A model generated the notes under the pieces. That model searched no databases. It saw only the letters and a list, made by a program, of their open reading frames with translations, and was not told where the DNA came from. From the NCBI RefSeq assembly GCF_001435775.1, contig NZ_AZFK01000042.1, positions 39,694 through 103,693 of the forward strand: 64,000 nucleotides of DNA, in the 5' to 3' direction. The DNA is from Limosilactobacillus ingluviei DSM 15946 (GTDB lineage: Bacteria > Bacillota > Bacilli > Lactobacillales > Lactobacillaceae). A program made the position numbers and the translations under genes. Shown here piece by piece: positions 1 to 9,804 of this stretch (positions are counted from its first letter, which is position 1; each line of letters opens with the position of its first letter).

Positions 1-1
1 A

Positions 2-652
2 CCACTCAGCTGTAGTATGCGGACGCTTTACCGCCTTTTTGACGATGTGCGGACTTTGCCGATGAAAGGCAAACGTCGCCCCAATGGTTACGTAGAACGG
101 CGGGGGAAGGCCGGTCAACTTGGCCAAAGCATTCACCAACGGGCTGTCGACTTTCCCAACTTTAACCGTGAATTCGGCCACCTTGAAGCCGACACCGTCC
201 AGAGCAAGGGACATCAGGGCGCCGTTATGACTTTGGTAGAACGGACTTCCAAAGTCGAAGTAATTCTTAACGTCCATAGTAAGACGGCCACCAGTGTGAT
301 CCAGCACTTACAGGAATGGCTGGCAAAGTTTCCACCCCACTACTTCAAGTCGATTACCTTCGACAATGGGAAGGAGTTCGCTGACTGGCGAGCAATTGCC
401 AACCAATTTGACCTCCAGACCTACTTTGCCGAGGTGGGGGCACCTAACCAACGGGGGTTAAACGAGAACAACAACGGCCTTCTGCGGCGCGATGGACTCC
501 ACAAAGGTCGCGATCTCCGCCACCTAGCTGATGAAGAGGTTGCTCAAATAATGAGCTACCGGAACAACATTCCTCGCAAGTTATTGGGCTATCAAACACC
601 TTACGAGGTATTCATAAAGTATGTCACTGATGAGCAACTACTTTTTTTCTAA
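2..652 (+). CDS. IS30-family transposase, C-terminal part (cut by window edge)
   Basis: Catalytic (integrase-fold) half of an IS30-family DDE transposase. The frame is open to the first base of the window, so the first ATG (position 17) is probably internal and the N-terminal DNA-binding part lies outside. Counting from that ATG, the catalytic triad is D59 (in EADTV), D116 (in TFDNG) and E150 (in LNENNNG), giving the DD(~34)E spacing of the family. The gene ends in FF followed by TAA. The right inverted repeat of the element is probably within the AT-rich stretch 653-690, but the left end is not in view, so I could not match it. Family assignment is solid; activity cannot be judged. Confidence 0.88.
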   Translation, partial: PLSCSMRTLYRLFDDVRTLPMKGKRRPNGYVERRGKAGQLGQSIHQRAVDFPNFNREFGHLEADTVQSKGHQGAVMTLVERTSKVEVILNVHSKTATSVIQHLQEWLAKFPPHYFKSITFDNGKEFADWRAIANQFDLQTYFAEVGAPNQRGLNENNNGLLRRDGLHKGRDLRHLADEEVAQIMSYRNNIPRKLLGYQTPYEVFIKYVTDEQLLFF

Positions 653-741
653 CTTAAATTGACATTTCGGGAAATTAAATAATTAAAGCCCAGGTCCTGA
701 AAAAGATGGTGGTGAACTTCACATACTTATGATCGTTATTT

Positions 742-794
742 ATACTAATTAGCCATCAAAATGGGTTTAACCCATTTTGATGGCTAATTAGTAT
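742..794. repeat. Perfect inverted repeat, 26-bp arms, 1-nt centre
   Basis: Arms 742-767 and 769-794 are exact reverse complements around T768. The repeat sits between the IS30 remnant and the IS630-like fragment and supplies the last three codons and the stop of the latter. As RNA it would form a very long hairpin, but neither side has a clean U-tract. It may be two abutting ends of a mobile element or a rearrangement junction rather than an ordinary terminator. Confidence 0.85.
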
Positions 795-1230
795 TAGGAT
801 GGATTTTACGAGGGGTAACTTTACGCCAATTATTCCGTTTCAGAACACTATAAAAGGTTGACTTGGCTATTGAACAATCGAAGGTCTGATTAAATCGACA
901 CCACAATTCGTGGACAGTTACGAAATATCCTTGGTTGGCTTCTGCTTCAACTTGCTTGAAAAATTCATGTTCTTGGGTTGCCGTTACGGTTTGATGATGC
1001 CGTCCCCCACGACGATCTTGAAGCAATTGTTTGATACCTTGTGTTTTGTAAGTATTCACCCAACGTTGAAGTGTACTTTGTGGAGTGCCAGTAATCTCTA
1101 GAATTTCGTGTTGGCTTTTCCCTTGGCCCCACAACTTAACAGTGAGCAACTTACGATAATGCTTGGTATCAGTTTCTTGCGTCAGATGCTTTTCAATTTA
1201 ATTTAGTTGGATTTCATTTAATTTTTTCAT
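784..1230 (-). pseudogene. IS630-like transposase, N-terminal fragment (broken)
   Basis: Helix-turn-helix/winged-helix half of an IS630 (Tc1/mariner superfamily) transposase: an HTH with STLQRWVNTYK, a linker DRRGGRHH, then a second winged helix ending KSTFYSVLKRNNWRK. The catalytic DDE half is absent; the frame stops at 784-786 inside the inverted repeat. The natural start appears to be the ATG at 1230, but an in-frame TAA (minus strand, 1198-1200) interrupts it after ten codons. Reading resumes as IEKHLTQE and continues without interruption; a TTG at 1149 is the only conventional restart. Both lesions suggest a dead element. In some IS630 elements the transposase is split in two frames, so this could be orfA with orfB deleted. 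Confidence 0.72.
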
Positions 1231-1360
1231 GTCTTACATCATATCATACCGAAGATATTAACGGTCCTATTTTGAACAATAATCAGTATTATTTACAAAA
1301 AAATATTGTTAACGGCATTAAAAGTGATATCTTAATATTTAAGCGCTTGATGATTTATAT

Positions 1361-1376
1361 TGTGAATCGATTCACA
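1361..1376. promoter_or_regulatory. 16-bp palindromic operator upstream of nucleoside operon
   Basis: TGTGAATC-GATTCACA is a perfect palindrome 40 bp before the ATG of the ADP-ribosylglycohydrolase gene. A -10-like TATATT (1356-1361) abuts it, so a bound protein would block transcription start. It differs from the CcpA cre consensus at three or more core positions and looks like a site for a GntR/LacI-type dimer. No regulator gene is adjacent; the upstream side is IS debris. Confidence 0.6.
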
Positions 1377-1415
1377 AAAGTCGAAGAACAGAGGATTAGT
1401 GAAGAAGGAAAATTA

Positions 1416-2414
1416 ATGCGGAATAAAGATAAAATTTTAGGGACCCTTTACGGCCAGGCAATTGGTGACGCGATGGGGATGCCGACTGAACTCTGGCCCT
1501 TAGAAAAGATTTGGGCGAAGTTTGGCCGCCACATCACTGAATTCTTGGATGGTACAAGCGATAACGACATTGCCCAGCATTTTACGGCGGGCGAATACAC
1601 GGACGATACCAATCAGGCCTTCGCAATTTTGGATGCCTTGATTGAAACAAATTGGCAGCCTAACCAACAAGTCTTAGTCAAGCATATTATGGATTGGGCA
1701 AATCAAGTTGGCGCTTGGGACAACAACGTTTTGGGACCAAGCAGTAAGGCGGCCTTGACGTTGGTAAAGGAGGGCAAGGATCCGCATGAAGTAACCAAGA
1801 CCGCTTTGACTAATGGTTGCGGGATGCGGATTGCGCCGATCGGGGCGCTCTTTGAACCATCTCAACAGGCCGAATTGATTAAAATGGTCTACGAAGTAAC
1901 CAAGATTACCCATTCCAGTGATGTTGCCATCAGCGGGGCGGCGATGATTGCCGGCGCAGTGACGGCTGCAGTGGCGGACTATGATTGGGATCAAATCATA
2001 GCGTATGCCTCAGCAGTAAACGACGAAGCGTTTAAACTTGGAGCACCAACCTGGGCGGCTAAGACCCATCAACGGTTGCAACTCGGCTTGCGGCTGGCCA
2101 AAGAACATGCGAATGATCCGGCTGGCTTTAGTCAGGCGATTTATGAGACGTTAGGGACAGGTACCATGGTTTCGGAAAGCATTCCGGCCGCCGTGGCAAT
2201 TGCCTACTTCACCCGTGATGTTGAGCAGTGTGCTTACTTATGTACGAACTTGGGTGGCGATACTGATACGATTGGGGCGATGGCAACGGCGATTTGCGGT
2301 GCTAAACAAGGGGCCAATAAGATCCCAGTGGCCTGGCGGCAGTTAATTGATCAAAAAAATCCCCAACACAATATTCACAGATTCGCGGAACAAATGCTGG
2401 CTTTTCAAGCTTGA
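1416..2414 (+). CDS. ADP-ribosylglycohydrolase family protein (YegU-like)
   Basis: 332-aa cytosolic hydrolase of the ADP-ribosylglycohydrolase (DraG/ARH) fold, which cleaves N- or O-glycosidic bonds to ribose using two Mg ions. Metal-binding motifs are visible: GDAMG near residue 17, TDDT at 62-65 and GGDTDT at 280-285. The ATG at 1416 is chosen because GAAGGA lies just upstream; the reading frame extends to a TTG at 1272, but that would run through the operator and gives a non-homologous N-terminus. It is first in an operon with an NCS1 permease and a PfkB kinase, the same trio as E. coli yegT-yegU-yegV, so the likely substrate is an imported nucleoside rather than an ADP-ribosylated protein. 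That substrate is an inference. Confidence 0.85.
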   Translation: MRNKDKILGTLYGQAIGDAMGMPTELWPLEKIWAKFGRHITEFLDGTSDNDIAQHFTAGEYTDDTNQAFAILDALIETNWQPNQQVLVKHIMDWANQVGAWDNNVLGPSSKAALTLVKEGKDPHEVTKTALTNGCGMRIAPIGALFEPSQQAELIKMVYEVTKITHSSDVAISGAAMIAGAVTAAVADYDWDQIIAYASAVNDEAFKLGAPTWAAKTHQRLQLGLRLAKEHANDPAGFSQAIYETLGTGTMVSESIPAAVAIAYFTRDVEQCAYLCTNLGGDTDTIGAMATAICGAKQGANKIPVAWRQLIDQKNPQHNIHRFAEQMLAFQA

Positions 2415-2439
2415 TGCAAAATGAATGGAGGCATTCATA

Positions 2440-3810
2440 ATGGAAGCAGAAACGATCAAAGTTGCGGAGCAAGACAAGACGTTGAGTCCAGGTAAGTTAT
2501 TCTACAATTGGTTTGCGGCAAATGTCGGGATCATGGGTTTTGTCTATGGGGCAATTGTAGTTAGCTTTCACCTGTCTTTTTGGCAGGCCCTGAGTGCGGC
2601 ATTAATTGGGGCGCTGACGTTTGTGATTCCGGGCTGGGTGGCTATGATTGGCCAACGCGAAGGCGTCACAACCTTTAAACTCAGTCGGGCGGCTTATGGC
2701 ACTCACGGAAATAAGATTCCTAATGCGATGGCCTGGCTCAACATGGTTGGTTGGCTATCAGTTAACGTAATTACCGGGACCTTACTATTCTCAGCAATGC
2801 TGAAAACCATGCACTTACCCCAAAATAATTTTACGAAGTTGCTGTGCTTGGTGGTTTTTGCCAGTTTAGTAATTTTATCGGGGATTTTTAAAGAGGAGAC
2901 CTTGGCGAAAATTCAAACTTGGTTAAGCTGGATTTTCGGTTTGCTAACCCTAGTGATTTTGGGTTTCTTTTTGATCCGGGCAAATTGGGACGTGGCCATG
3001 AGGATGCCAGCCGGAAATTGGCTTACAGGTTGGTTGCCAGCGGTGGCATTTATCGCAGCCGGATCCAGTATTTCGTGGTCGATGGCAGCAGCTGACTGGG
3101 GAGCGTATGTAAATCCGCAAACCAAACCCGCCGCGACTTTTTGGAACACAACCCTAGGTTCAGCGATCCCGCTGTTCGTATTAATGGCGGGTGGGGTCCT
3201 CTTAAGCACGATTTCGCCGCATTTGGCATCGGCGAGTGACCCGTATCAAGTAATGTACGAAGCGGTCCCCGCTTGGTTTGGGGCGCTGTACTTCTTAGTT
3301 GCGTCTGGTGGTCTAATCCCCCAGTGTTTGGTTTCTTTCCGTTCGGCCCGGATCAATTTGGCGACGGTTGGAATTAAAGTTTCGCAGCGGACTTCGTTGA
3401 CCTTACATGGGATTATCATCGTTGTTATTTCGGTCTATGTCCTGTTTATTTCAGGAGACTTCTTGGGTAATTTTGAGCTCTTCTTAAATTTCCTGGGGAT
3501 TTGTTTGGCCGCTTGGGTGGCGATTTTCTTGGTTGACTCAGTTCTTTACCGTCAACGGGGCTATGATATTAATTTAATGCGAGCTGATTCGCAAGTCCAT
3601 TACAATTGGCCCGGGATTATTTCATGGGTGATTGCAACTATTACTGGTTTCTTGTTTACTAGCAACAGTTTATACCGGGGTTTGTTTGCTCGGGGGATTT
3701 TTGCCGATAATAGTAGCCTGGCTGTCTTCATGGCCGGCCTAGTTGCGATTGTTGTCATGGGCCTCTTTACGATTATTTCTAAACTAAAGGGGGCTGCGTC
3801 ACATGGTTAA
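2440..3810 (+). CDS. NCS1-family nucleobase/nucleoside:cation symporter
   Basis: 456-aa polytopic membrane protein with about 12 hydrophobic segments, of the NCS1 (cytosine/purine permease, CodB-like) family. The N-terminal segment reads NWFAANVG followed by GWVAMIGQREG, as expected around TM1-TM2. The ATG at 2440 is used; an in-frame ATG at 2425 overlaps the GGAGG Shine-Dalgarno (2427-2431) that serves 2440. It follows the ADP-ribosylglycohydrolase gene by 25 nt and overlaps the kinase gene by 8 nt, so the three are translationally linked. It presumably imports the compound that the two enzymes process; substrate specificity cannot be read from sequence. Confidence 0.88.
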   Translation: MEAETIKVAEQDKTLSPGKLFYNWFAANVGIMGFVYGAIVVSFHLSFWQALSAALIGALTFVIPGWVAMIGQREGVTTFKLSRAAYGTHGNKIPNAMAWLNMVGWLSVNVITGTLLFSAMLKTMHLPQNNFTKLLCLVVFASLVILSGIFKEETLAKIQTWLSWIFGLLTLVILGFFLIRANWDVAMRMPAGNWLTGWLPAVAFIAAGSSISWSMAAADWGAYVNPQTKPAATFWNTTLGSAIPLFVLMAGGVLLSTISPHLASASDPYQVMYEAVPAWFGALYFLVASGGLIPQCLVSFRSARINLATVGIKVSQRTSLTLHGIIIVVISVYVLFISGDFLGNFELFLNFLGICLAAWVAIFLVDSVLYRQRGYDINLMRADSQVHYNWPGIISWVIATITGFLFTSNSLYRGLFARGIFADNSSLAVFMAGLVAIVVMGLFTIISKLKGAASHG

Positions 3811-4681
3811 ACGAGTGTTAGTAATCGGGGCTGCTTTTGTCGATGTAATTGTTAATGTCCCTCAATTGCCAACGGCGGGTGGCGATGTTACCGGGATGCC
3901 AGTTAGCTCAGTTGTTGGTGGATGTGCTTTTAATGTTGATGGTGCTTTACGGCGGACTGAAGTTTCGAGTGATCTGTTAGTACCAGTCGGCCAAGGACAG
4001 TATGCAGAGGTAGTCCGTCAAGCCATGGCAGCTAAGCACATTCCATTGCTCCTTCAAGTTCAGGGGGTGGATAATGGTTGGGATCTATGCATGGTGGAAC
4101 CCAATGGCGAGCGGACTTTTCTGACGGTGCCTGGGGTTGAACAAAAATGGGAGCCGGCGTGGTTTGAAAAGCTACCGCTATCGCAATATGACTATGTTTA
4201 TCTTAGTGGCTATGAAGCGGAAGATGAAGCAGCGACCACGGTAATTCTAGATGTGCTGGCGCAAAAAGCGCCGCAAGCAACGCTCTTATTTGATGCGTCA
4301 CCGCGGATCAAACACATCCAGCCAGCGATCTTAGCCCGACTGTTGTCACCAGGGGTGATGATTCATTGTAATCAGGATGAGCTAGCCTTTATGGCTAAGG
4401 AAACTGATCGGCAAAGCCGGTTAAAAGCGTTGTATCACCTAACGCAACAGCCAGTAATGCTGACCTTAGGGGCCCAAGGAACCTGCTTGTTTGATGACCA
4501 GGGGGAACGAATTATTCCCGCAGAAAAAGTCAACGTCGTCAATACGATTGGAGCGGGCGATACGCATTGCGGTGGTGTGCTTGCGGGATTAGCATTAGGT
4601 CAGCCGATTGATGAAGCCGTTCAACTTGGGAATCATTTGGCGGCCTTGGTCGTGCAACAAGTGGCTGGCCGATTAGATTAG
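3803..4681 (+). CDS. PfkB/ribokinase-family sugar or nucleoside kinase (YegV-like)
   Basis: 292-aa cytosolic kinase of the PfkB family. The N-terminal substrate lid region contains GGCAFNVDGAL (about residue 37) and the C-terminal signature NTIGAGDTHCGG places the GAGD anion hole at 250-253, with D253 as the predicted catalytic base. The start overlaps the permease gene by 8 nt. With the upstream hydrolase and permease it likely phosphorylates the imported nucleoside or the sugar released from it. Length is normal for the family. A strong terminator follows 16 nt after the stop, closing a three-gene operon. Confidence 0.88.
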   Translation: MVKRVLVIGAAFVDVIVNVPQLPTAGGDVTGMPVSSVVGGCAFNVDGALRRTEVSSDLLVPVGQGQYAEVVRQAMAAKHIPLLLQVQGVDNGWDLCMVEPNGERTFLTVPGVEQKWEPAWFEKLPLSQYDYVYLSGYEAEDEAATTVILDVLAQKAPQATLLFDASPRIKHIQPAILARLLSPGVMIHCNQDELAFMAKETDRQSRLKALYHLTQQPVMLTLGAQGTCLFDDQGERIIPAEKVNVVNTIGAGDTHCGGVLAGLALGQPIDEAVQLGNHLAALVVQQVAGRLD

Positions 4682-4696
4682 AATTAAGTAGCGAGG

Positions 4697-4733
4697 AGCT
4701 TAGTTTTGGCGCAGACTGAAACTAAGCTTTTTT
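4697..4733 (+). terminator. Rho-independent terminator of nucleoside operon
   Basis: Ten-base-pair perfect stem 4697-4706/4719-4728 with a 12-nt loop, followed by a run of T. Confidence 0.85.
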
Positions 4734-4825
4734 GTCGCAACGAGATTTGTAATTTCACCCCAAGTCGACTATATTAGATAAGGATTCTGATTTAACCGCT
4801 TTAAATCAAACAAAGTAAGGCATGA

Positions 4826-5860
<1,035 letters not shown>

Positions 5861-5959
5861 TTATTTGACGTCAAACGGTTTAAAAGTAGTCTCGCAGTCA
5901 GGGAAGGGGAGGCCTTGCTTCTAGGCTTACGCGATTGGTGTTATCCATTTGATACCACG

Positions 5960-5994
5960 AAAAAAGAGGGTTCTCATGCGGAACCCTCTTTTTT
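5960..5994. terminator. Bidirectional terminator between rfbB and def
   Basis: Perfect 14-bp stem 5960-5973/5981-5994 with a 7-nt loop. A-run on one side and T-run on the other let it serve both convergent genes. Confidence 0.92.
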
Positions 5995-6006
5995 CAAAGA
6001 AGCAAA

Positions 6007-6567
6007 TTAGCTAAACATCACCGTGCCCTCGGGGGCTTCAAACGGCGCGTCCTTATTAATGTGGTCGTAAAAGAGGATCCCCTTCAAGTGGTCGATTTCG
6101 TGTTGGCACACGATCGCCGGGTAGTGCTTCAAGCGGACGGTGTGGTCGTTGCCATCGACGTCGGTGTACTTGAGGGTGATCCGGTCGTGCCGGGGCACGT
6201 AGCCCGGAACGTCTTCATCGACGGACAAGCAACCTTCCCCTTCGGTCAGGGCCCCGTATTGGACTGATTCACTGACGATCACCGGGTTGATGATTACGTC
6301 CTTAAAGACCGGCTTGCCGCCTTCTTCCTCGGCGGGGACCAAGACGGAGGCCATTTGCTTGGAGACACCGACTTGTGGTGCCGCCAGGCCGACGCCGGCC
6401 CGCAGCCCGTACTTTTTGCAGAGTTCTTCGTCTTGGCTGATTTCTAAGTATTCCATTAATTGTCGGGCTAATTCCCGGTCTTCAGCGGACAGCGGAAATT
6501 CGACCTTGGCGGCCCGCTTGCGGAGGACTGGATTGCCATCCCGCGTAATATCCTTCATTAAAAACAA
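6007..6567 (-). CDS. def: Peptide deformylase
   Basis: Fe/Zn hydrolase that removes the formyl group from nascent proteins. All three family motifs are present: GVGLAAPQVG, EGCLSV and HEIDHLKG (metal ligands Cys, His, His; catalytic Glu). A TTG start at 6567 is preferred: it sits 6 nt after GGAGGG (6574-6579) and gives MFLMKDI, a common N-terminus for lactobacillar deformylases. The ATG at 6558 would be 15 nt from the same Shine-Dalgarno and yields 183 rather than 186 aa. It is a single gene convergent with rfbB. Confidence 0.93.
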   Translation of the reverse strand: MFLMKDITRDGNPVLRKRAAKVEFPLSAEDRELARQLMEYLEISQDEELCKKYGLRAGVGLAAPQVGVSKQMASVLVPAEEEGGKPVFKDVIINPVIVSESVQYGALTEGEGCLSVDEDVPGYVPRHDRITLKYTDVDGNDHTVRLKHYPAIVCQHEIDHLKGILFYDHINKDAPFEAPEGTVMFS

Positions 6568-6763
6568 TTGAATCCCTCCAAAGTGATTGGTAATGGTGGC
6601 CCAGGGGCGCACCTTGCTTCTTCAAGTTTATCACAAATTGGCAGGGGGCCAAAGATTTCGCTGGATCCCGGCAAAATTTACCGGGAATTAAGCGTGTGAT
6701 TAACTCTTGCGCCCGGAAAAATGGTAAAATAATTAGAAATTGCAATTGAGAGGACGTGGCGTC

Positions 6764-7048
6764 ATGGAGCAAAATTATGCATACCCGCTCGACCCCAGCT
6801 GGTCGGTAGCCGAAATTGAAACGGTAATGGCCTTTTTGAATACGGTCGAAGCGGCCTACGAAGGGGGCGTGGCCGCGGCCAAGGTCCAAGCGACCTACCA
6901 AGCCTTTAAGCGGGTCGTGCCAGCCAAGAGCGAGGAAAAACGGCTCGGCCGCGACTTTGCCCGGGCCAGTGGCTACCAGCTCTACGAGGTGGTCCAAGCG
7001 GCGCTGGCCAATCCGCAGGGGCGGGTTGCTTTGACCGCACGGGGGTAG
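6764..7048 (+). CDS. UPF0223 family protein (YktA-like)
   Basis: 94-aa small cytosolic, largely helical protein of the UPF0223 family, with no known biochemical function. The conserved-looking core is YPLDPSWSVAEI near the N-terminus and FKRVVPAKSEEKRL in the middle. The ATG at 6764 is preceded by GAGAGGA at 6748-6754; an in-frame ATG at 6740 is too close to the promoter region. It ends 4 nt before the inositol-phosphatase-like gene, the same pairing as yktA near yktC in Bacillus. Family call is from overall resemblance and context. Confidence 0.75.
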   Translation: MEQNYAYPLDPSWSVAEIETVMAFLNTVEAAYEGGVAAAKVQATYQAFKRVVPAKSEEKRLGRDFARASGYQLYEVVQAALANPQGRVALTARG

Positions 7049-7052
7049 ATCA

Positions 7053-7814
7053 ATGGCAGCTTTGGATGCACAATTACAAACCCTGATGTGGGCGGCGAGA
7101 GAAAAGACCTTGGCTTTGATGGCCGACCACTACGAAGTTGACGCCAAGACGACCTTCAACGACCTGGTGACGACGGTGGATAAGGAAACCGAGCGCTTCA
7201 TTACCGCCCGGCTCAAAGAAATTGACCCGACCGCCCAAATCATCAGTGAAGAAGGTTTCGGCGATGAGGTCCACGACCTCAGCGGCCGGGTCTACATCGT
7301 CGATCCGGTCGATGGGACTTTGAACTTTGTCAAGCAGCAGACCAACTTTGCGACGATGCTGGCCTGCTACGAAGACGGCCAGCCCAAATTGGGCTACATT
7401 ATGGACGTGATGAACCAGACCCTTTATCACGGTGGCCCTGGCGTGGGCGTCTTTAAAAACGCCCACCCCCTGACCCCACCGGTCGATCGCGGCCTGCGTG
7501 GTTCGCTGGTCGATGTTAATTACGGCCTGCTCTTTACCAATCACCACAACGTCCAGGCAGTGATCAAAAACGCCAGCGGCCTGCGTTTGTATGGCAGTGC
7601 GGGGCTGGAGATCATCAACGTCTTAGAAGGGCGCTTAGGCCTGTATTTATCCCGCCTCAAGCCGTGGGATTTGGCCGCTGGCCGGGCCTTGGCTGAGGGC
7701 TTGGGATTAGTGGTAAAAGCCATTGACGAAAAAGGACTCGATGTGTTATCATCTAACCTTGTATTAGTAGCGACGAAGCAAGTGGCGGACGATGTCTTCG
7801 CCCTTGTCAATTAG
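7053..7814 (+). CDS. suhB: Inositol monophosphatase family protein (SuhB/YktC-like)
   Basis: 253-aa Mg-dependent phosphatase of the IMPase superfamily. Motifs in order: metal-binding ISEEG (about residue 64), DPVDGTLNF (about 88-96) and C-terminal KPWDLAAG (about 205). Substrate could be inositol-1-phosphate, NADP or fructose-1,6-bisphosphate; motifs alone do not separate these. It follows the UPF0223 gene by 4 nt, so the two form an operon closed by a hairpin at 7823-7849. Confidence 0.88.
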   Translation: MAALDAQLQTLMWAAREKTLALMADHYEVDAKTTFNDLVTTVDKETERFITARLKEIDPTAQIISEEGFGDEVHDLSGRVYIVDPVDGTLNFVKQQTNFATMLACYEDGQPKLGYIMDVMNQTLYHGGPGVGVFKNAHPLTPPVDRGLRGSLVDVNYGLLFTNHHNVQAVIKNASGLRLYGSAGLEIINVLEGRLGLYLSRLKPWDLAAGRALAEGLGLVVKAIDEKGLDVLSSNLVLVATKQVADDVFALVN

Positions 7815-7822
7815 CCGGCTTG

Positions 7823-7849
7823 CTGTGACCATGACGTCACAGTTTTTTT
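7823..7849 (+). terminator. Terminator after suhB
   Basis: Seven-bp stem CTGTGAC/GTCACAG (7823-7829/7836-7842) with a 6-nt loop and a T7 tail. Confidence 0.8.
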
Positions 7850-7892
7850 ATGAGTTAATACCGATTCGATCGAGAAGAAAGGAAGATTAGAC

Positions 7893-9737
7893 TTGACCTC
7901 GCGTGATGATATCCGCAACATTGCGATTATTGCTCACGTTGACCATGGTAAGACGACCTTGGTTAACGAAATGCTGAAGCAATCCGATACCTTGCCAGAA
8001 CACTTTGACATCCAAGACCGGGCAATGGACACCAACGCCATTGAACGGGAACGGGGGATTACGATCCTCTCCAAGAACACGGCCGTTAAGTACGGCAAGT
8101 ACCAAATCAATATCTTAGACACCCCCGGCCACGCCGACTTCGGTGGGGAAGTGGAACGGGTGATGAAGATGGTTGACGGGGTGCTGCTGGTCGTCGACGC
8201 CTTTGAAGGGACGATGCCACAAACTCGCTTCGTGCTCAAGAAGGCCTTAGAACAACACCTGGTGCCAATCGTGGTTATCAACAAGGTGGACCGCAAGGGG
8301 GCTCGCCCAGAAGAAGTTGTCGACGAAGTGCTCGATCTCTTCATTGAATTAGGGGCGGACGAAGACCAACTCGACTTCCCAGTGATCTACGCTTCGGCCA
8401 TGAACGGGACGTCCAGTTACGACTCTGACATCGCGACCCAAGAACACACGATGAAGCCACTCTTTGACACGATTGTCAAGACGATTCCCGCCCCAGTCGA
8501 CAACTCCGACGAACCACTGCAATTCCAAGTGGCGATCCTGGATTACAACGACTTCGTGGGTCGGATCGGGATCGGTCGGGTCGTGCGTGGCCGGATCAAG
8601 GTCGGCGACCAAGTAACGTTGATGAAGCTGGACGGTTCGACTAAGAACTTCCGGGTAACCAAGCTGTTCGGGTTCTTCGGGCTTAAGCGCGAAGAAATCG
8701 AAGAAGCCCAAGCCGGGGACCTGATTGCCGTTTCCGGGATGGAAGACATCAACGTTGGGGAAACGGTCGCTGATGCCCAACACCCAGAAGCCTTAACCCC
8801 ACTGCGGATTGATCCACCGACCCTGCAAATGACCTTCCGGACCAACGACTCGCCGTTTGCTGGTCGCGAAGGGCAATTCGTCACTTCCCGGCAATTGGAA
8901 GACCGGCTGCGGGCTGAATTGCACACCGACGTTTCCCTGCGGGTCGACGACACGGACGATCCGGGTGCTTGGACCGTTTCTGGCCGGGGGGAACTCCACC
9001 TTTCGATCTTGATCGAAACGATGCGGCGCGAAGGTTACGAACTGGCGGTTTCCCGGCCACAAGTTATCTACCGGGAAATCGACGGCGTGGAATGCGAACC
9101 ATTTGAAGAAGTGCAAGTCGACACGCCGGATGAATACACTGGTTCCGTGATTGACTCCCTGAACAAGCGCAAGGGGGAAATGCAAAACATGGAACAAACC
9201 GACAACGGGCAAACCCGCTTGATCTACTTGGTACCATCCCGGGGCCTGATCGGTTACTCGACGGAATTCATGTCCTTGACCCGTGGGTACGGGATCATGA
9301 ACCACACCTTTGAAAAGTACGCCCCAGTGATCAAGAACTGGAACCCAGGCCGTCAAAAGGGGACCTTGGTTTCCATGAACGCCGGCAAGGCGACGACCTA
9401 CGCCATGATGGGGATTGAATCCCGTGGGACCCTCTTGATCGATCCAGGGACGGAAGTCTACGAAGGGATGATCGTCGGGGAAAACAGCCGGGAAAACGAC
9501 ATCACGGTTAACATCACCAAGGGGAAGAACCTGACCAACGTGCGGGCCGCGGGGTCTGACGAAATGGCCCGGATCAAGACGCCAACTCACTTGTCCTTGG
9601 AAGAATCCCTGGAATTCTTAAACGACGACGAATACTGTGAAATCACGCCGGAAAACGTGCGCTTGCGCAAGCAAATCTTGAACACCAACGCACGGGAAAA
9701 GGCAGCTAAGCGCAAGAAGCAAGCGCAAAGCAAGTAA
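7893..9737 (+). CDS. typA: Ribosome-associated GTPase TypA/BipA
   Basis: 614-aa translational GTPase that binds 70S ribosomes and supports 50S assembly under stress or cold. G1 is AHVDHGKTT (about residue 14), the switch I region has RERGITI, G3 is DTPGHADF, G4 is NKVDRKGA; EF-G-like domains and the TypA C-terminal domain follow. TTG start at 7893, with AAAGGA 9 nt upstream; no better in-frame start exists. Long open frames on the opposite strand are codon-bias shadows. Likely monocistronic: terminators precede and follow. Confidence 0.96.
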   Translation: MTSRDDIRNIAIIAHVDHGKTTLVNEMLKQSDTLPEHFDIQDRAMDTNAIERERGITILSKNTAVKYGKYQINILDTPGHADFGGEVERVMKMVDGVLLVVDAFEGTMPQTRFVLKKALEQHLVPIVVINKVDRKGARPEEVVDEVLDLFIELGADEDQLDFPVIYASAMNGTSSYDSDIATQEHTMKPLFDTIVKTIPAPVDNSDEPLQFQVAILDYNDFVGRIGIGRVVRGRIKVGDQVTLMKLDGSTKNFRVTKLFGFFGLKREEIEEAQAGDLIAVSGMEDINVGETVADAQHPEALTPLRIDPPTLQMTFRTNDSPFAGREGQFVTSRQLEDRLRAELHTDVSLRVDDTDDPGAWTVSGRGELHLSILIETMRREGYELAVSRPQVIYREIDGVECEPFEEVQVDTPDEYTGSVIDSLNKRKGEMQNMEQTDNGQTRLIYLVPSRGLIGYSTEFMSLTRGYGIMNHTFEKYAPVIKNWNPGRQKGTLVSMNAGKATTYAMMGIESRGTLLIDPGTEVYEGMIVGENSRENDITVNITKGKNLTNVRAAGSDEMARIKTPTHLSLEESLEFLNDDEYCEITPENVRLRKQILNTNAREKAAKRKKQAQSK

Positions 9738-9749
9738 GCCAAGCGGATT

Positions 9750-9787
9750 AAGAGGAACGGAGGCGGCCCCTTCGCTCCTCTTTTTTT
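9750..9787 (+). terminator. Terminator after typA
   Basis: Stem 9750-9759/9773-9782 (one mismatch) followed by T9. Confidence 0.85.
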
Positions 9788-9804
9788 GCATGGTGTAAAA
9801 TTCC

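Noticed and set aside
1361-1376. Palindrome TGTGAATCGATTCACA considered as a CcpA cre
   Set aside because: At least three core positions differ from the cre consensus; kept as an operator for another regulator.
1272-1415. N-terminal extension of the ADP-ribosylglycohydrolase from TTG 1272
   Set aside because: It would cover the operator and promoter, lacks a ribosome site and gives AT-rich, non-family sequence.
8793-9590. 265-codon open frame antisense to typA
   Set aside because: Shadow of a GC-rich, strongly biased coding sequence; no ribosome site and no coherent domain.
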